This document shows positions 28,571-38,296 of a stretch of DNA of 64,000 nt, one piece after another. The position numbers and the translations under genes are program-made. The notes beneath the pieces were generated by a model, which was given only the letters and a program-made list of their open reading frames with translations, was not told the DNA's origin and did no database searches. This DNA is from Clostridium weizhouense (GTDB lineage: Bacteria > Bacillota > Clostridia > Clostridiales > Clostridiaceae). The DNA is taken from the NCBI RefSeq assembly GCF_019431045.1, contig NZ_JAHXPT010000005.1:1-64000 (forward strand). Reading direction: 5' to 3'. Within the stretch, counting starts at the first letter, position 1, and every line of letters begins with the position of its first letter.

Positions 28571-28700
28571 AATAAATATATAAGTTCCAACAAAATTTGT
28601 TCATTAATATAAATCTTAGAATATTTATAAATGATATAACTAATAAAGTATATCCATGAACTTATATAAAAAATTTATTATATATATATTTCTAATTTTT
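28571..28700. repeat. Copy 1 of a dispersed A/T-rich intergenic repeat
   Basis: About 125 bases begin ATATATAAGTTCCAACAAAA, then TTTGTTCATTAATATAA. The same order of words with a few changes recurs at 38089-38215. The copy has a loosely inverted end (ATATAAGTTC ... GAACTTATAT). It is non-coding and sits upstream of asd. It may be a small non-autonomous element or a conserved leader; the high A/T content makes the ends uncertain. Confidence 0.5.
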
Positions 28701-28743
28701 GAGTATTAATATACATAGTTACTTTATATAAAAAATTAGAAAT
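28688..28743. repeat. Inverted repeat upstream of asd
   Basis: Perfect 13-bp arms ATTTCTAATTTTT / AAAAATTAGAAAT separated by 30 bases. It adjoins the dispersed repeat and lies about 210 bases upstream of asd. It could form an RNA hairpin or be part of the same mobile unit. Confidence 0.5.
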
Positions 28744-28895
28744 TTAGTAATTTAGATTAGAACATATATATTAATTTATTTTTATTATTTCACTAATACT
28801 ATGTTCTGAATACATTATTAGTATGTACTAAACTTTAATATGATATTAAAATTTTTAACTTATTTCTCACCTTATACTTGATATTTTTATCATAT

Positions 28896-28924
28896 TTAAC
28901 TATAGTATTTGTATATTGTATAAT
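28896..28924 (+). promoter_or_regulatory. Probable promoter of asd-dapA-dapB
   Basis: TTAACT (28896-28901), 17 bp spacer, TATAAT (28919-28924), followed within 30 bases by the asd ribosome binding site and GTG start. The -35 is imperfect. No lysine riboswitch was recognised in the 440 bases upstream. Confidence 0.6.
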
Positions 28925-28953
28925 TGTAAAACAATAAATTAGGAGGGATTATC

Positions 28954-29946
28954 GTGTATAATATCGCAATAGTTGGGGCTACTGGAAATGTAGGTAGAAA
29001 ATTTTTAGAAATCTTAGATCAAAGGGATTTTCCAGTAAAAAATTTATATCTTTTCGCCTCTAAGAAATCTGAAGGTAAAGTATTAAAATTTAAAGGAAAG
29101 GATTATACTGTTGAGGAAACATGTGAAAAGAATATAAAAGATAAAAAAATAGATTATGCACTTTTTTCAGCAGGTGGAGACGCAAGTAAACAATTTGCAC
29201 CTATATTTGCTTCATATGGTGCTGTAGTAATAGATAACAGTAGTGCTTGGAGAATGGATCCAGAGGTACCTCTTGTAGTACCTGAGGTTAATCCCGAAGA
29301 TATAAAACTTCACAAGGGAATAATTGCAAATCCAAACTGTTCAACAATTCAAGCAATGCCTATTATGAAAGCCTTAAATGATAAATATGGAATTAAAAGA
29401 ATAGTTTATTCAACTTATCAAGCAGTATCTGGAGCTGGTGTTCAAGCCATAAAAGATTTAGAAGACGGACTAAACGGAATTGAACCAAAAAAATTTCCAT
29501 ATCCTATAGCAGGTAATATATTACCTCATATAGATGTATTTTTAGATAATGGTTATACTAAAGAAGAAGAAAAAATGATCAAAGAAACAAGAAAAATTCT
29601 TCATTGTCCTGATCTTAAAATCACTGCTACTACTGCAAGAGTTCCAGTATTAAACAGTCATAGTGAAAGTATAAATGTTGAGTTTAACTCATCATTTGAA
29701 ATTGAAGATATTTTTGAATTATTAAGAAACACTAATGGTGTAACTGTATATGATGATGTTAAGGACTTAAAATATCCTACACCACTTTTAGTTTCAGGAA
29801 AAGATGATGTTTATGTAGGTAGAATTAGAAGAGACTTCAGTGTTGATAATGGCCTAAACCTATGGGTTGTAGGTGATAACATAAGAAAAGGAGCAGCTCT
29901 TAATGCTATTCAAATTGCTGAAATAATGATCCAATCTAACAATTAA
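28954..29946 (+). CDS. asd: Aspartate-semialdehyde dehydrogenase
   Basis: This 330-residue enzyme makes aspartate semialdehyde from aspartyl phosphate, the branch point to lysine/diaminopimelate, threonine and methionine. The nucleotide-binding GATGNVGR is at residues 8-15 and the catalytic Cys 129 sits in NPNCSTIQ. A histidine-containing motif NSHSESINVEF follows near 235. The start is GTG, after AGGAGGG. dapA and dapB follow at 16 and 9 bp, a direct lysine/diaminopimelate operon. Confidence 0.97.
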   Translation: MYNIAIVGATGNVGRKFLEILDQRDFPVKNLYLFASKKSEGKVLKFKGKDYTVEETCEKNIKDKKIDYALFSAGGDASKQFAPIFASYGAVVIDNSSAWRMDPEVPLVVPEVNPEDIKLHKGIIANPNCSTIQAMPIMKALNDKYGIKRIVYSTYQAVSGAGVQAIKDLEDGLNGIEPKKFPYPIAGNILPHIDVFLDNGYTKEEEKMIKETRKILHCPDLKITATTARVPVLNSHSESINVEFNSSFEIEDIFELLRNTNGVTVYDDVKDLKYPTPLLVSGKDDVYVGRIRRDFSVDNGLNLWVVGDNIRKGAALNAIQIAEIMIQSNN

Positions 29947-29962
29947 TAATGGAGGAATTTAA

Positions 29963-30841
29963 ATGTCAGTATTTGAAGGTTCAGGTGTAGCTATAATTAC
30001 TCCTTTTGATGATAATGGAGTAAATTATGATAAGCTAAAAGATTTATTAGAATGGCACATTAAAGAAGGTACAGATGCTATAGTTATTTGTGGTACTACA
30101 GGTGAAGCCACTACAATGACAGAAGAAGAAAAGAAAAAAACAATTAAATTTACTGTTAATGTAGTAAACAAAAGAATACCTGTAATTGCAGGTACAGGTT
30201 CAAATAATACTAATTCTGCTATCGAAATGAGTAAATATGCAGAAAGTATTGGTGTTGATGGACTTCTTGTAATTACCCCTTATTATAATAAAACATCTAA
30301 AAAAGGATTATTAAAACATTTTACTGCTATAAACGATGCAGTTAAAACACCTATAATTCTTTATAATGTACCAAGTAGGACTGGTGTAAATATTACCCCT
30401 AATGATTTAATGGAAATATCTAAATTAAGTAATGTAGTTGCTATAAAAGAAGCTAGTGGCAATATAAGTCAAATAGTTGAAATGAAAGCATTATGTAAAG
30501 ATAAAATAGATATATACTCAGGTAATGATGATCAAATCGTACCTATTATGTCTCTTGGAGGCAAAGGGGTTATATCTGTTTTAGCTAATGTTATTCCTAA
30601 AGAAGTTCATGAACTTACAAAAAACTGCTTAAATGGTAAGTTTAATGAAGCTCTAGACATTCAGTTAAACAAATTATCTTTAACTAATACTTTATTTATA
30701 GAAACTAATCCTATCCCTGTTAAAACAGCAATGAATCTTATGGGTTTACAAGTTGGATCTTTAAGACTTCCACTTTGTGAAATGGATGATAAAAATCTAG
30801 AAATATTAAAGACTGTTTTAAAAGAAAATAAATTAATATAA
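29963..30841 (+). CDS. dapA: 4-hydroxy-tetrahydrodipicolinate synthase
   Basis: This 292-residue class I aldolase condenses pyruvate with aspartate semialdehyde. The Schiff-base Lys 162 (VAIKEASGN), Tyr 134 (LYNVPSRTG) and the Thr 45/Thr 46 pair in [10 protein letters not shown] are in place. It is the second gene of the asd-dapA-dapB operon, with GGAGG before the ATG. Confidence 0.97.
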   Translation: MSVFEGSGVAIITPFDDNGVNYDKLKDLLEWHIKEGTDAIVICGTTGEATTMTEEEKKKTIKFTVNVVNKRIPVIAGTGSNNTNSAIEMSKYAESIGVDGLLVITPYYNKTSKKGLLKHFTAINDAVKTPIILYNVPSRTGVNITPNDLMEISKLSNVVAIKEASGNISQIVEMKALCKDKIDIYSGNDDQIVPIMSLGGKGVISVLANVIPKEVHELTKNCLNGKFNEALDIQLNKLSLTNTLFIETNPIPVKTAMNLMGLQVGSLRLPLCEMDDKNLEILKTVLKENKLI

Positions 30842-30850
30842 GGTGATAAA

Positions 30851-31609
30851 ATGATTAGAATAGTATTAAATGGTTGTTCAGGAAAAATGGGAAAAGTTAT
30901 TACTGAATGTACAACTAAATTTAAAAATTTAGAAATAATTGGTGGAATAGATAATTTTTCTTCTGAAACTTCTTATCCTATATATAAAAATACAGAAGAG
31001 TTGAATATAGACTATGATGTTTTACTAGATTTTTCAAGAGCTGATGCTTTGCAAGGTTTAATAAGTTTAACTGAAAAAACAAAAAAACCTTTAGTTATAT
31101 GTTCAACTGGTTTTTCAGATGAAGATTTAGCATTAATAGATGAAAAAAGTAAAACTTTACCTTTATTTCGTTCGGCTAATATGTCTCTTGGAGTTAACCT
31201 AATAAATTCTTTATTAAGAAAAGTAACACCACTTCTTTATGGTAATTATGATATTGAAATAATTGAAAAACATCATAACCAAAAAGTTGATTCTCCTAGT
31301 GGTACTGCTGTATTACTAGCTGATACAATAAAAGAATCTATAATAGAAGAAACCACATTTGTATATGGACGTTCTGGTTCATCTAAGAGAAAAGAAAATG
31401 AAATTGGAATTCATGCCATTAGAGGTGGTTCTATAGTTGGAGATCATGATGTTATATTTGCCGGAAGTGGCGAAGTAATAGAGCTATCTCATAAAGCTAT
31501 ATCAAGAGAAGTGTTTGCAATCGGTGCTTTAAAAGCTTGTGAATATATGGGCACTATATCTGACCCAGGTCTATATAACATGGATGATGTTATAGGTATA
31601 ACTAAATAA
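30851..31609 (+). CDS. dapB: 4-hydroxy-tetrahydrodipicolinate reductase
   Basis: This 252-residue NAD(P)H-dependent reductase makes tetrahydrodipicolinate. The nucleotide loop NGCSGKMG is at residues 7-14. The catalytic and substrate-binding stretch [15 protein letters not shown] has His 141, His 142, Lys 145 and SPSGTA at 148-153. It ends the asd-dapA-dapB operon, followed by a terminator. The next step is done by the dapH product, coded at 42027. Confidence 0.97.
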   Translation: MIRIVLNGCSGKMGKVITECTTKFKNLEIIGGIDNFSSETSYPIYKNTEELNIDYDVLLDFSRADALQGLISLTEKTKKPLVICSTGFSDEDLALIDEKSKTLPLFRSANMSLGVNLINSLLRKVTPLLYGNYDIEIIEKHHNQKVDSPSGTAVLLADTIKESIIEETTFVYGRSGSSKRKENEIGIHAIRGGSIVGDHDVIFAGSGEVIELSHKAISREVFAIGALKACEYMGTISDPGLYNMDDVIGITK

Positions 31610-31631
31610 ACTTAAAGGATATTAACATTCT

Positions 31632-31664
31632 TTAAATAGGAGGCTTAAAAAGTCTCCTATTTAA
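31632..31664 (+). terminator. Terminator of asd-dapA-dapB
   Basis: An 11-bp perfect stem TTAAATAGGAG/CTCCTATTTAA, 22 bases after the dapB stop codon; a T-poor tail follows, so it may act together with the next hairpin. Confidence 0.7.
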
Positions 31665-31671
31665 TTATAAA

Positions 31672-31699
31672 AAAATAGACCTAAAGCTAGGTCTATTTT
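31672..31699. terminator. Terminator of the first oppA-like gene (bidirectional)
   Basis: A 12-bp perfect stem AAAATAGACCTA/TAGGTCTATTTT with a four-base loop, ten bases from the stop codon of the minus-strand oppA-like gene. T-runs lie on both arms. Confidence 0.85.
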
Positions 31700-31708
31700 G
31701 TATAATTA

Positions 31709-33355
31709 CTATTTTCCTTCTATATATGCCTTATCAAAGTATATAAAACCTAATGGTGATACACTAACACCTTTTACATAGTCTTTTATGCCTTTAACTT
31801 TTACTTGATAATTTAATGGAATTACTGGCATATCATCCATTAATATATCTTCTGCTTGATGTAATATTTCAGATCTCTTATTTTGATCTGTTTCAACTTT
31901 AGCAGTTCTTATTAACTTATCATATTCAGGATTATTATATCCAGCACAATTTTGTCCCGATGTACTTTCCCACATATCTAAGAATGTCATTGGGTCTACA
32001 TAATCCCCGACCCATGAATGGAATCCTATTTCATATTGTTTTGCAGTTCTTGTAGTTTGGAATACTTTCCATTCTTGACTTTGAAGTTGAATATCTATTC
32101 CTAAATTAGTCTTCCACATATCTTGAAGCGCTTGAGCAATATCACCATTTGGATTAGTTGGATTAATAAGTGCTACAAGTGTTGGGAATCCTTCTCCATT
32201 TGGGTATCCAGCTTCAGCTAATAATTTCTTAGCTTCTTCTACATCACCTTCTGGTTTAAAGTATTGTTTTTCAGCAAAATCTTTTCCATCTGAATCTTTA
32301 ATTCCTGCTGCTACAAATCCAGTTGCTGGGGATTGACCACCTTTTAGTATATTTTTTATTATAGATGGTCTATCAATCGCAAGATTCAATGCCTTTCTAA
32401 CTCTCTTGTCTTGTAATACTTTTGTTGCATTAGGATCAATTGAATTTACTGTATCAGAAACATTTATTACATAGAATCCTGTTCCTAATAACGGGAATTT
32501 TTTCCCTGTACCATCAGCTAAAGCGCCTTCAATTTCTGATGTTGGCACAATATCTACCATATCAAAAGTTCCGCTTTTAAAACTTGCCCAAGCTGATGTA
32601 TCTTCTGTAACAAGTTTTACATCTACTTTATCAAGTTTTACATTTGATGCATTATAATAATTTTCATTCTTCTCTAAAACTATTTCATCTTTCATTCCAT
32701 ATTTGGTCATTTTAAAAGGACCATTAGAAATATAAGTTTCAGCATTTAAAGCCCATTGCGGATTTGATTCAACAACTTTTTTATCTACAGGTAAATAGCA
32801 TGGAAATGCTGTTAATTCTAAGAAATAAGCACATGGTGCAGCTAATGTTACTTGTAAAGTCTTATCATCAAGTGCTTTTATAGCAACATCCTCTAAACTA
32901 CCCTTACTTTGATTATAAGCTTCTGCGCCTTTTATATATGACATTTGAAATGCATATTCAGAAGCAGTTTCTGGATTTAATACTCTCTTCCAAGCATATT
33001 CAAAATCGTTTGCAGTAATTGAATCTCCATTTGACCACTTAAGATTATCTTTTAAGTGAAAAGTATAAACTATTCCATCTTCTGAAATATCACATTTTTC
33101 GGCTACACCTGGAACTGGTTTATTATTCTCATCTAATTTGTATAAACCTTCAAATGCATTCACTATAATCGTTCCACTATCAATAGCAGAAGTTAATGCT
33201 GGATCTAAAGTTTTTGGATCTGCATTTAAGTTATAAGTTAAAACTTGTCCAGATGAAGATTTAGATGATCCACCTCCACATCCTGTCAAAACTGAAACTC
33301 CTAAAGTCAATGCTAAAGACATAGCACATAACTTCTTAAGTTTACTTACTTTCAT
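31709..33355 (-). CDS. oppA: Oligopeptide ABC transporter substrate-binding lipoprotein (copy 1)
   Basis: This 548-residue SBP_bac_5 family lipoprotein has a signal ending in the lipobox LTGC (Cys at about 26), so it is anchored outside the membrane, followed by a Gly/Ser spacer. The peptide-binding fold motifs include LDPALTSAIDSGTIIVNAFEGL near the N-terminus and YEIGFHSWVGDYVDPMTFLDMW late in the chain. It is highly like the second copy at 38297-39970, so the pair arose by duplication. It lies downstream of oppF on the same strand, probably with its own promoter. The ligand is unknown. Confidence 0.92.
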   Translation of the reverse strand: MKVSKLKKLCAMSLALTLGVSVLTGCGGGSSKSSSGQVLTYNLNADPKTLDPALTSAIDSGTIIVNAFEGLYKLDENNKPVPGVAEKCDISEDGIVYTFHLKDNLKWSNGDSITANDFEYAWKRVLNPETASEYAFQMSYIKGAEAYNQSKGSLEDVAIKALDDKTLQVTLAAPCAYFLELTAFPCYLPVDKKVVESNPQWALNAETYISNGPFKMTKYGMKDEIVLEKNENYYNASNVKLDKVDVKLVTEDTSAWASFKSGTFDMVDIVPTSEIEGALADGTGKKFPLLGTGFYVINVSDTVNSIDPNATKVLQDKRVRKALNLAIDRPSIIKNILKGGQSPATGFVAAGIKDSDGKDFAEKQYFKPEGDVEEAKKLLAEAGYPNGEGFPTLVALINPTNPNGDIAQALQDMWKTNLGIDIQLQSQEWKVFQTTRTAKQYEIGFHSWVGDYVDPMTFLDMWESTSGQNCAGYNNPEYDKLIRTAKVETDQNKRSEILHQAEDILMDDMPVIPLNYQVKVKGIKDYVKGVSVSPLGFIYFDKAYIEGK

Positions 33356-33711
33356 TATTTTTCCCCCTTAAATTATAAATATAGTTTATTTTATAATATT
33401 TAGTAATTTTAACACATAATCACATCTAATGATTAGCATCTACAGCAGTCATAATTATATTAATATAAGCATTATAATTGCTTTCTATCGGATAATGATT
33501 TCTAATTTCAATTAAAAATACACAACCCAAACAAACCATAGACAACGGTTGCATAAAACTAAATATTTTTTATCTAATAGCTATATATCTCTTTATATTT
33601 TTATAAATAACTTAAAAATTCCTATCTTTTATAGATACGATTTCTAAGTCTTATATATTCATAAAACTTAGAAATCTCTAAATATAATTTTATAACGTAA
33701 AAAAATATAAA
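33356..33711. other. Intergenic region between oppA copy 1 and oppF
   Basis: About 355 bases. A perfect 11-bp inverted repeat GATTTCTAAGT/ACTTAGAAATC (33639-33676) lies shortly after the oppF stop codon. It lacks a following T-run, so it may be a weak terminator or an mRNA-stabilising hairpin that lowers read-through to oppA. A promoter for oppA copy 1 must lie near 33380-33450, but none is convincing. Confidence 0.6.
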
Positions 33712-34692
33712 TTAATCATATAAATGACATGCTACAAAATGTCCTGGTTTAACTTCTTTTAATTCAGGATCAACTTCTCTGCAAATAGGTTTTGCATATC
33801 TACATCTACCTTGGAATCTACATCCCGGTGGTGGATCTATTGGAGACGGAATATCTCCTTCTAATATTATTCTATTATTATTTTTTGCTATATTCGGATC
33901 AGGTATAGGTACTGCTGATAAAAGAGCTTGCGTATATGGATGCAAACCTTCAGAATAAACAACATTACTTTCCCCTTTTTCCACCATTCTTCCTAAATAC
34001 ATAACTCCAATATGTGTTGATATATGTTTAACCATTGAAAGATCATGAGCAATAAATAAATATGTTAATCCTAATTCTTCTTGAAGTTCTTCAAGCATAT
34101 TTATAACCTGAGCTTGAATTGAAACATCAAGTGCTGATATCGGTTCATCACATACTATTAAAGATGGTTGAACTGCTAACGCTCTTGCAATACCTATTCT
34201 TTGTCTTTGACCACCTGAAAACTCATGTGGATATCTATTTATATGATCACTTGCAAGACCAACCTTTGATAAAAGACTTCTAATTCTTTCAGTTCTTTTT
34301 TCACCTTTATATAAATTATGAACATCTATAGCCTCTCCAATTATATCTCCAACGGTCATTCTTGGATTTAATGAAGCATATGGATCTTGGAATATCATTT
34401 GTAATTCTTTTCTTAAAGGAACCATTTCTTTAATTGAATAATTAGTTATATCTTTTCCTTTAAATACTATTTTACCTGACGTAGGATTATACAGTTTTAA
34501 TATAGTTCTTCCTGTTGTTGTCTTACCGCAACCTGATTCTCCTACTAAACCTAATGTTTCACCTTTATTTATTGTAAAAGAAACTCTATCTACAGCTTTA
34601 ACATAGCTTTTACCCTTAAATAAACCTTTATTAACCGGAAAATATTTACACAAATCTTTTACTTCTAAAATTACTTCATTCTTATTTTCCAC
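33712..34692 (-). CDS. oppF: Oligopeptide ABC transporter ATP-binding protein OppF
   Basis: This 326-residue ABC ATPase has Walker A GESGCGKT at 51-58, signature EFSGGQRQR, Walker B LIVCDEPISALD and the oligopeptide-type C-terminal cysteine region (PPGCRFQGRCRYAKPICRE). With OppD it powers peptide uptake. The start is GTG, overlapping the oppD stop by one base (TAGTG), so translation is coupled. Last gene of oppBCDF. Confidence 0.95.
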   Translation of the reverse strand: MENKNEVILEVKDLCKYFPVNKGLFKGKSYVKAVDRVSFTINKGETLGLVGESGCGKTTTGRTILKLYNPTSGKIVFKGKDITNYSIKEMVPLRKELQMIFQDPYASLNPRMTVGDIIGEAIDVHNLYKGEKRTERIRSLLSKVGLASDHINRYPHEFSGGQRQRIGIARALAVQPSLIVCDEPISALDVSIQAQVINMLEELQEELGLTYLFIAHDLSMVKHISTHIGVMYLGRMVEKGESNVVYSEGLHPYTQALLSAVPIPDPNIAKNNNRIILEGDIPSPIDPPPGCRFQGRCRYAKPICREVDPELKEVKPGHFVACHLYD

Positions 34693-35699
34693 TATCTTTC
34701 CCTCCTTATAGGTGATTCAACCGTTGGTGCATTTTCATGACATAACCAACACGCAACTTTATGATTCTCTCCTACTTCAAAGTGTGGAGGTTGTTTTTGA
34801 AGGCAAATTTTCATTGCATATTCACACCTAGCAGCAAACGGACACCCTACTGGTGGTTTTAATAAATCTGGTGGTTGACCTTCTATAGGTTTAAGTTTTT
34901 CTTTTTTATTTTCTTTTGGATTTGGTACACTTCTTAATAGTCCCCAAGTATATGGATGTCTTCCTCTGTAGAATATATCTTCAGTAGAACCAGTTTCTAC
35001 TACTATTCCGCCATACATTACATTTATTCTACTACATAAATCTGCAACAACTCCTAAATCATGAGTTATTAATATAATTGAAGTATTAAGTTTATCTTTT
35101 AAATCTTTCATTAAATCTAAAATTTGTGCTTGAATTGTTACGTCTAATGCTGTTGTTGGTTCATCCGCTATAATAAGCTTTGGCTTACAAATTAAGCTCA
35201 TAGCAATCATTGCTCTTTGTCTCATACCACCTGAAAATTCATGAGGATATTGTTTCATTCTTTTTTCTGGACTTGGTATACCAACTAAATTCAACATTTC
35301 AATCGCTTGTTTTTTTGCTTCTGATCTACTCATTGATCTATGTTTTAATAAAGGTTCAATTAATTGATCTCCAATTGTATAAACTGGATTTAAGGATGTC
35401 ATAGGATCTTGGAATATCATTCCTATATCATTTCCTCTAATACTTTCCATTTCTTTTTCTTTTACGTTAGAAATATCTTTTCCATCAAAATGTATTTCTC
35501 CGCCAACAAGTTTTCCGTTGTCAGCTAATAATCTCATAATAGACATCATGGTAACACTTTTACCACAACCAGATTCTCCTACTATTCCTAAAGCTTCTCC
35601 TTTATCTAAATAAAAAGATACACCTCTTACCGCATGTACTTCACCTACATTAGTTTTAAAGGAAGTTCTTAAATCTTTTACTTCTAATAACTTTTCCAT
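34692..35699 (-). CDS. oppD: Oligopeptide ABC transporter ATP-binding protein OppD
   Basis: This 335-residue ABC ATPase has Walker A GESGCGKS at 41-48, signature EFSGGMRQR, Walker B LIIADEPTTALD and a C-terminal cysteine-containing oligopeptide domain (PPVGCPFAARCEYAMKICLQ), which in some members holds an iron-sulfur cluster. It partners OppF. AGGAGG lies before the ATG. Part of oppB-oppC-oppD-oppF. Confidence 0.95.
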   Translation of the reverse strand: MEKLLEVKDLRTSFKTNVGEVHAVRGVSFYLDKGEALGIVGESGCGKSVTMMSIMRLLADNGKLVGGEIHFDGKDISNVKEKEMESIRGNDIGMIFQDPMTSLNPVYTIGDQLIEPLLKHRSMSRSEAKKQAIEMLNLVGIPSPEKRMKQYPHEFSGGMRQRAMIAMSLICKPKLIIADEPTTALDVTIQAQILDLMKDLKDKLNTSIILITHDLGVVADLCSRINVMYGGIVVETGSTEDIFYRGRHPYTWGLLRSVPNPKENKKEKLKPIEGQPPDLLKPPVGCPFAARCEYAMKICLQKQPPHFEVGENHKVACWLCHENAPTVESPIRRER

Positions 35700-35710
35700 C
35701 CTTCTTCCTC

Positions 35711-36655
35711 CTATCTCTTGTTCTTAGGATCTAATGCATCGCTTAATCCATCACCAAAAAGATTAAATGCCAATATAATCAAACAAATTGCCACTGCTGG
35801 GAATAACAATTGATAAGGATATTGATAAATAGCTTTCATTGCTTCATTAGCTAAAGTACCTAATGATGCTTTAGGTGGAATAAGACCTAATCCTATAAAG
35901 CTTAAAAATGCTTCTGTAAAGATAGCTTGTGGTATTAATAATGTCATTGTAACCATTATAGATCCAATACAGTTTGGTATTAAATGTCTAATTAATATTC
36001 TAGTATTTGAAGCTCCAAGTGCTTTAGCTGCAAGAACAAATTCTTGTTGCTTTAATTGAAGTACATCTCCTCTTACTATTCTAGCCATTCCAATCCAATA
36101 AGAAATAGAAAGAGCTATTATTATTGTAGAAAGACCACTTCCACCACTTCCTGGTTTATTTAAAATAGCCATTAAAATTATTACATATATAGTTAATGGA
36201 ATAGAATATAAAACATCAACTATTCTCATCATTATATTATCAACTTTTCCGCCCAAAAATCCTGATATTCCACCATATAATACTCCGATAAATAAATTAA
36301 TAAATGCTGCTGCTATACCAATTTTTAAAGAATATCTAGCGCCAAAAAATACTCTTACAAATATATCTCTTCCTAACTGGTCTGTTCCAAACCAATGTTC
36401 TGATGAAGGTTTTAAATTAGCTAACTCTAATCTTGTTTCCGAATAATTAAAGCTTGATACCCATGGGACTATACCTGCTGCTCCTATAATTAATATTATT
36501 GCTATTAATGATATTAATGCCATCTTATTACTTTTTAATCTATTCCATGCATCTTTCCAATAACCAATACTAGGTCTTATAACCACATCGACCTTTTTTT
36601 CTTCTTCAGTTAGAGGAGTAAATAGTTCCTTTTCTAAACTCATTTCTTGTTCCAT
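35711..36655 (-). CDS. oppC: Oligopeptide ABC transporter permease OppC
   Basis: This 314-residue inner-membrane permease has an N-terminal cytoplasmic part, a first membrane helix (about 45-65), a periplasmic-side loop and five more helices. The coupling motif (EAA loop) is seen as EFVLAAKALGASNTRILIRHLIPN. It pairs with OppB to form the channel. It lies 20 bp after oppB. Confidence 0.95.
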   Translation of the reverse strand: MEQEMSLEKELFTPLTEEEKKVDVVIRPSIGYWKDAWNRLKSNKMALISLIAIILIIGAAGIVPWVSSFNYSETRLELANLKPSSEHWFGTDQLGRDIFVRVFFGARYSLKIGIAAAFINLFIGVLYGGISGFLGGKVDNIMMRIVDVLYSIPLTIYVIILMAILNKPGSGGSGLSTIIIALSISYWIGMARIVRGDVLQLKQQEFVLAAKALGASNTRILIRHLIPNCIGSIMVTMTLLIPQAIFTEAFLSFIGLGLIPPKASLGTLANEAMKAIYQYPYQLLFPAVAICLIILAFNLFGDGLSDALDPKNKR

Positions 36656-36674
36656 ATCTTCTCTCCCCTTCTTT

Positions 36675-37601
36675 CTAAACTTCTACATCTTCTAATTTTA
36701 TTCTTGGATCAATTACTACATACATAATGTCTACTAAAAAATTAAACATTATTAACATTGTACAATAGAATACTGTAACTCCAAGTAGCATAGTATAATC
36801 TCTATTAGTAACTGATTGAACAAACTCATTACCTAATCCTGGAATAGCAAATATCTTTTCTACAACGAAACTCCCTGTCAAAATACTTGCTATTAAAGGC
36901 CCAATATATGTAACTATTGGAATTAATGAATTTCTTAATCCATGTTTTAATATAACAGTGCCTTTACTTAGCCCTTTAGCCTTTGCTGTTCTTATATAAT
37001 CAGACTTTAGAACATCTAATAACTTGTTTCTTGTAAGTCTTGTAATAAAAGCCATTGATCCTAATGATAAAGCTATAACAGGCATAATATAGTGCTTCCA
37101 ACTACTAAATCCTGTTGCTGGTAATAACCCTAACTCTACAGTTAAGAAGTATATTAAAACAGCTCCTATTACAAAACTTGGTATAGTTATACCTAAAGTT
37201 ACTAAAAGCATAATAAGTGAATCTGCCCATTTACCCTTTTTAAGTGCAGCAACAATTCCTAACCCTACTCCAACAAGGACTGATGAAGCCACACTTACTA
37301 AACCAATCTTTGCTGATGCTGGAAATGAATAAGATATTGTATCTGATACCCTTCTTCCTTTAAAAGTCATGGACTCACCTAAATCTCCTTTTAGTAGATT
37401 TTTCATATACATTGTATATTGTTCTCCTAATGACTTGTCCATTCCATATTTTGCTTCCATATTAGCTCTAATTTCAGGTGTTAATTTATCACTATCAAAT
37501 GGACCACCAGGCATAAGTCTCATTAGAAAAAATGTTAATGTTATGACAACCCATATTGTTAATATACTTGCTAACAATCTTTTCCCAATATATTTCAGCA
37601 T
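36675..37601 (-). CDS. oppB: Oligopeptide ABC transporter permease OppB
   Basis: This 308-residue permease starts MLKYIGKRLLASILTIWVVITLTFFL, the usual OppB opening, and has six membrane segments and the EAA-type loop YIRTAKAKGLSKGTVILKHGLRN. First gene of oppBCDF, with its own promoter at 37660-37687. The second oppA-like gene lies upstream on the same strand but is separated by a terminator. Confidence 0.95.
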   Translation of the reverse strand: MLKYIGKRLLASILTIWVVITLTFFLMRLMPGGPFDSDKLTPEIRANMEAKYGMDKSLGEQYTMYMKNLLKGDLGESMTFKGRRVSDTISYSFPASAKIGLVSVASSVLVGVGLGIVAALKKGKWADSLIMLLVTLGITIPSFVIGAVLIYFLTVELGLLPATGFSSWKHYIMPVIALSLGSMAFITRLTRNKLLDVLKSDYIRTAKAKGLSKGTVILKHGLRNSLIPIVTYIGPLIASILTGSFVVEKIFAIPGLGNEFVQSVTNRDYTMLLGVTVFYCTMLIMFNFLVDIMYVVIDPRIKLEDVEV

Positions 37602-37659
37602 TTTTCTCTCTCCCTTATTATAAATTTTAAAATTTATTTTTTATTCTATTTATTTAATA

Positions 37660-37687
37660 ATTATATAATAATATTAAACTTTGTCAA
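37660..37687 (-). promoter_or_regulatory. Promoter of oppBCDF
   Basis: On the minus strand, -35 TTGACA (37682-37687), 16-bp spacer, -10 TATAAT (37660-37665). Both boxes are consensus. It leaves a leader of about 50 bases before the oppB start. Confidence 0.8.
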
Positions 37688-38233
37688 TAAATTAGAACCT
37701 AGAAGGCTCTTTATTTAACAATATAATAATGAAAACCATCTACAACAATACCTCTTAAACTGTGTATTTCTCTCAACTACAAATGTATTTCTTATTATTA
37801 ATTATTTATTTTTTTCTAAATTTAATTGATATATTAATTAAATTAAATTTATTTTCTTACTATATTTTGAATCAATACCTAAATTAACTAAATTTTTATT
37901 AATTTTATCACATTTCAATTCATAATCAACAACTTTTTTATCGATATAAGTTGTTGATTTATTTATATTTTCCATAAAAGGATATATATATCGTTAAAAA
38001 TTATACTTTCAATATTTAACAATAACAAAGTAATACTCTATCTACATAATAGATTTGTTATTTCTTCACTATACTTTATGTATAATATCTAATATATAAG
38101 TTCTAATAAAATTTGTTCATTAATATAACTCTTAAACTATTTATAAAATACTAAACTCACAATTATAATTTAGAAACTATATAGAAAATCTATTATGTAT
38201 ATAACTTCTAACTATACATTTATATAAATAAAA
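37688..38233. other. Intergenic region between oppB promoter and oppA copy 2
   Basis: Roughly 545 bases without a coding frame. It holds a perfect 12-bp inverted repeat AATCAACAACTT/AAGTTGTTGATT at 37924-37959, of unknown role (possibly an extra terminator or regulator site), and the second copy of the dispersed repeat at 38089-38215. Confidence 0.6.
38089..38215. repeat. Copy 2 of the dispersed A/T-rich intergenic repeat
   Basis: It begins TATATAAGTTCTAATAAAAT, then TTTGTTCATTAATATAA, matching the order of copy 1 at 28571-28700 with scattered changes over about 125 bases. It lies between oppA copy 2 and the oppB promoter. No target-site duplication was identified. Confidence 0.5.
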
Positions 38234-38287
38234 AAATCGCTTCGAATATATAGAGAATTAACTCTATATATTCTATTGAAGCAATTT
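38234..38287 (-). terminator. Terminator of oppA copy 2
   Basis: A long hairpin with inner arms AATATATAGAG/CTCTATATATT and outer arms GCTTC/GAAGC. It is ten bases from the stop codon; a run of T follows on the minus strand. Confidence 0.85.
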
Positions 38288-38296
38288 AGAAATAAC

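Noticed and set aside
28512..28953. Lysine riboswitch upstream of asd
   Set aside because: None of the conserved purine-rich core sequences of the L box could be found; the region is nearly pure A/T.
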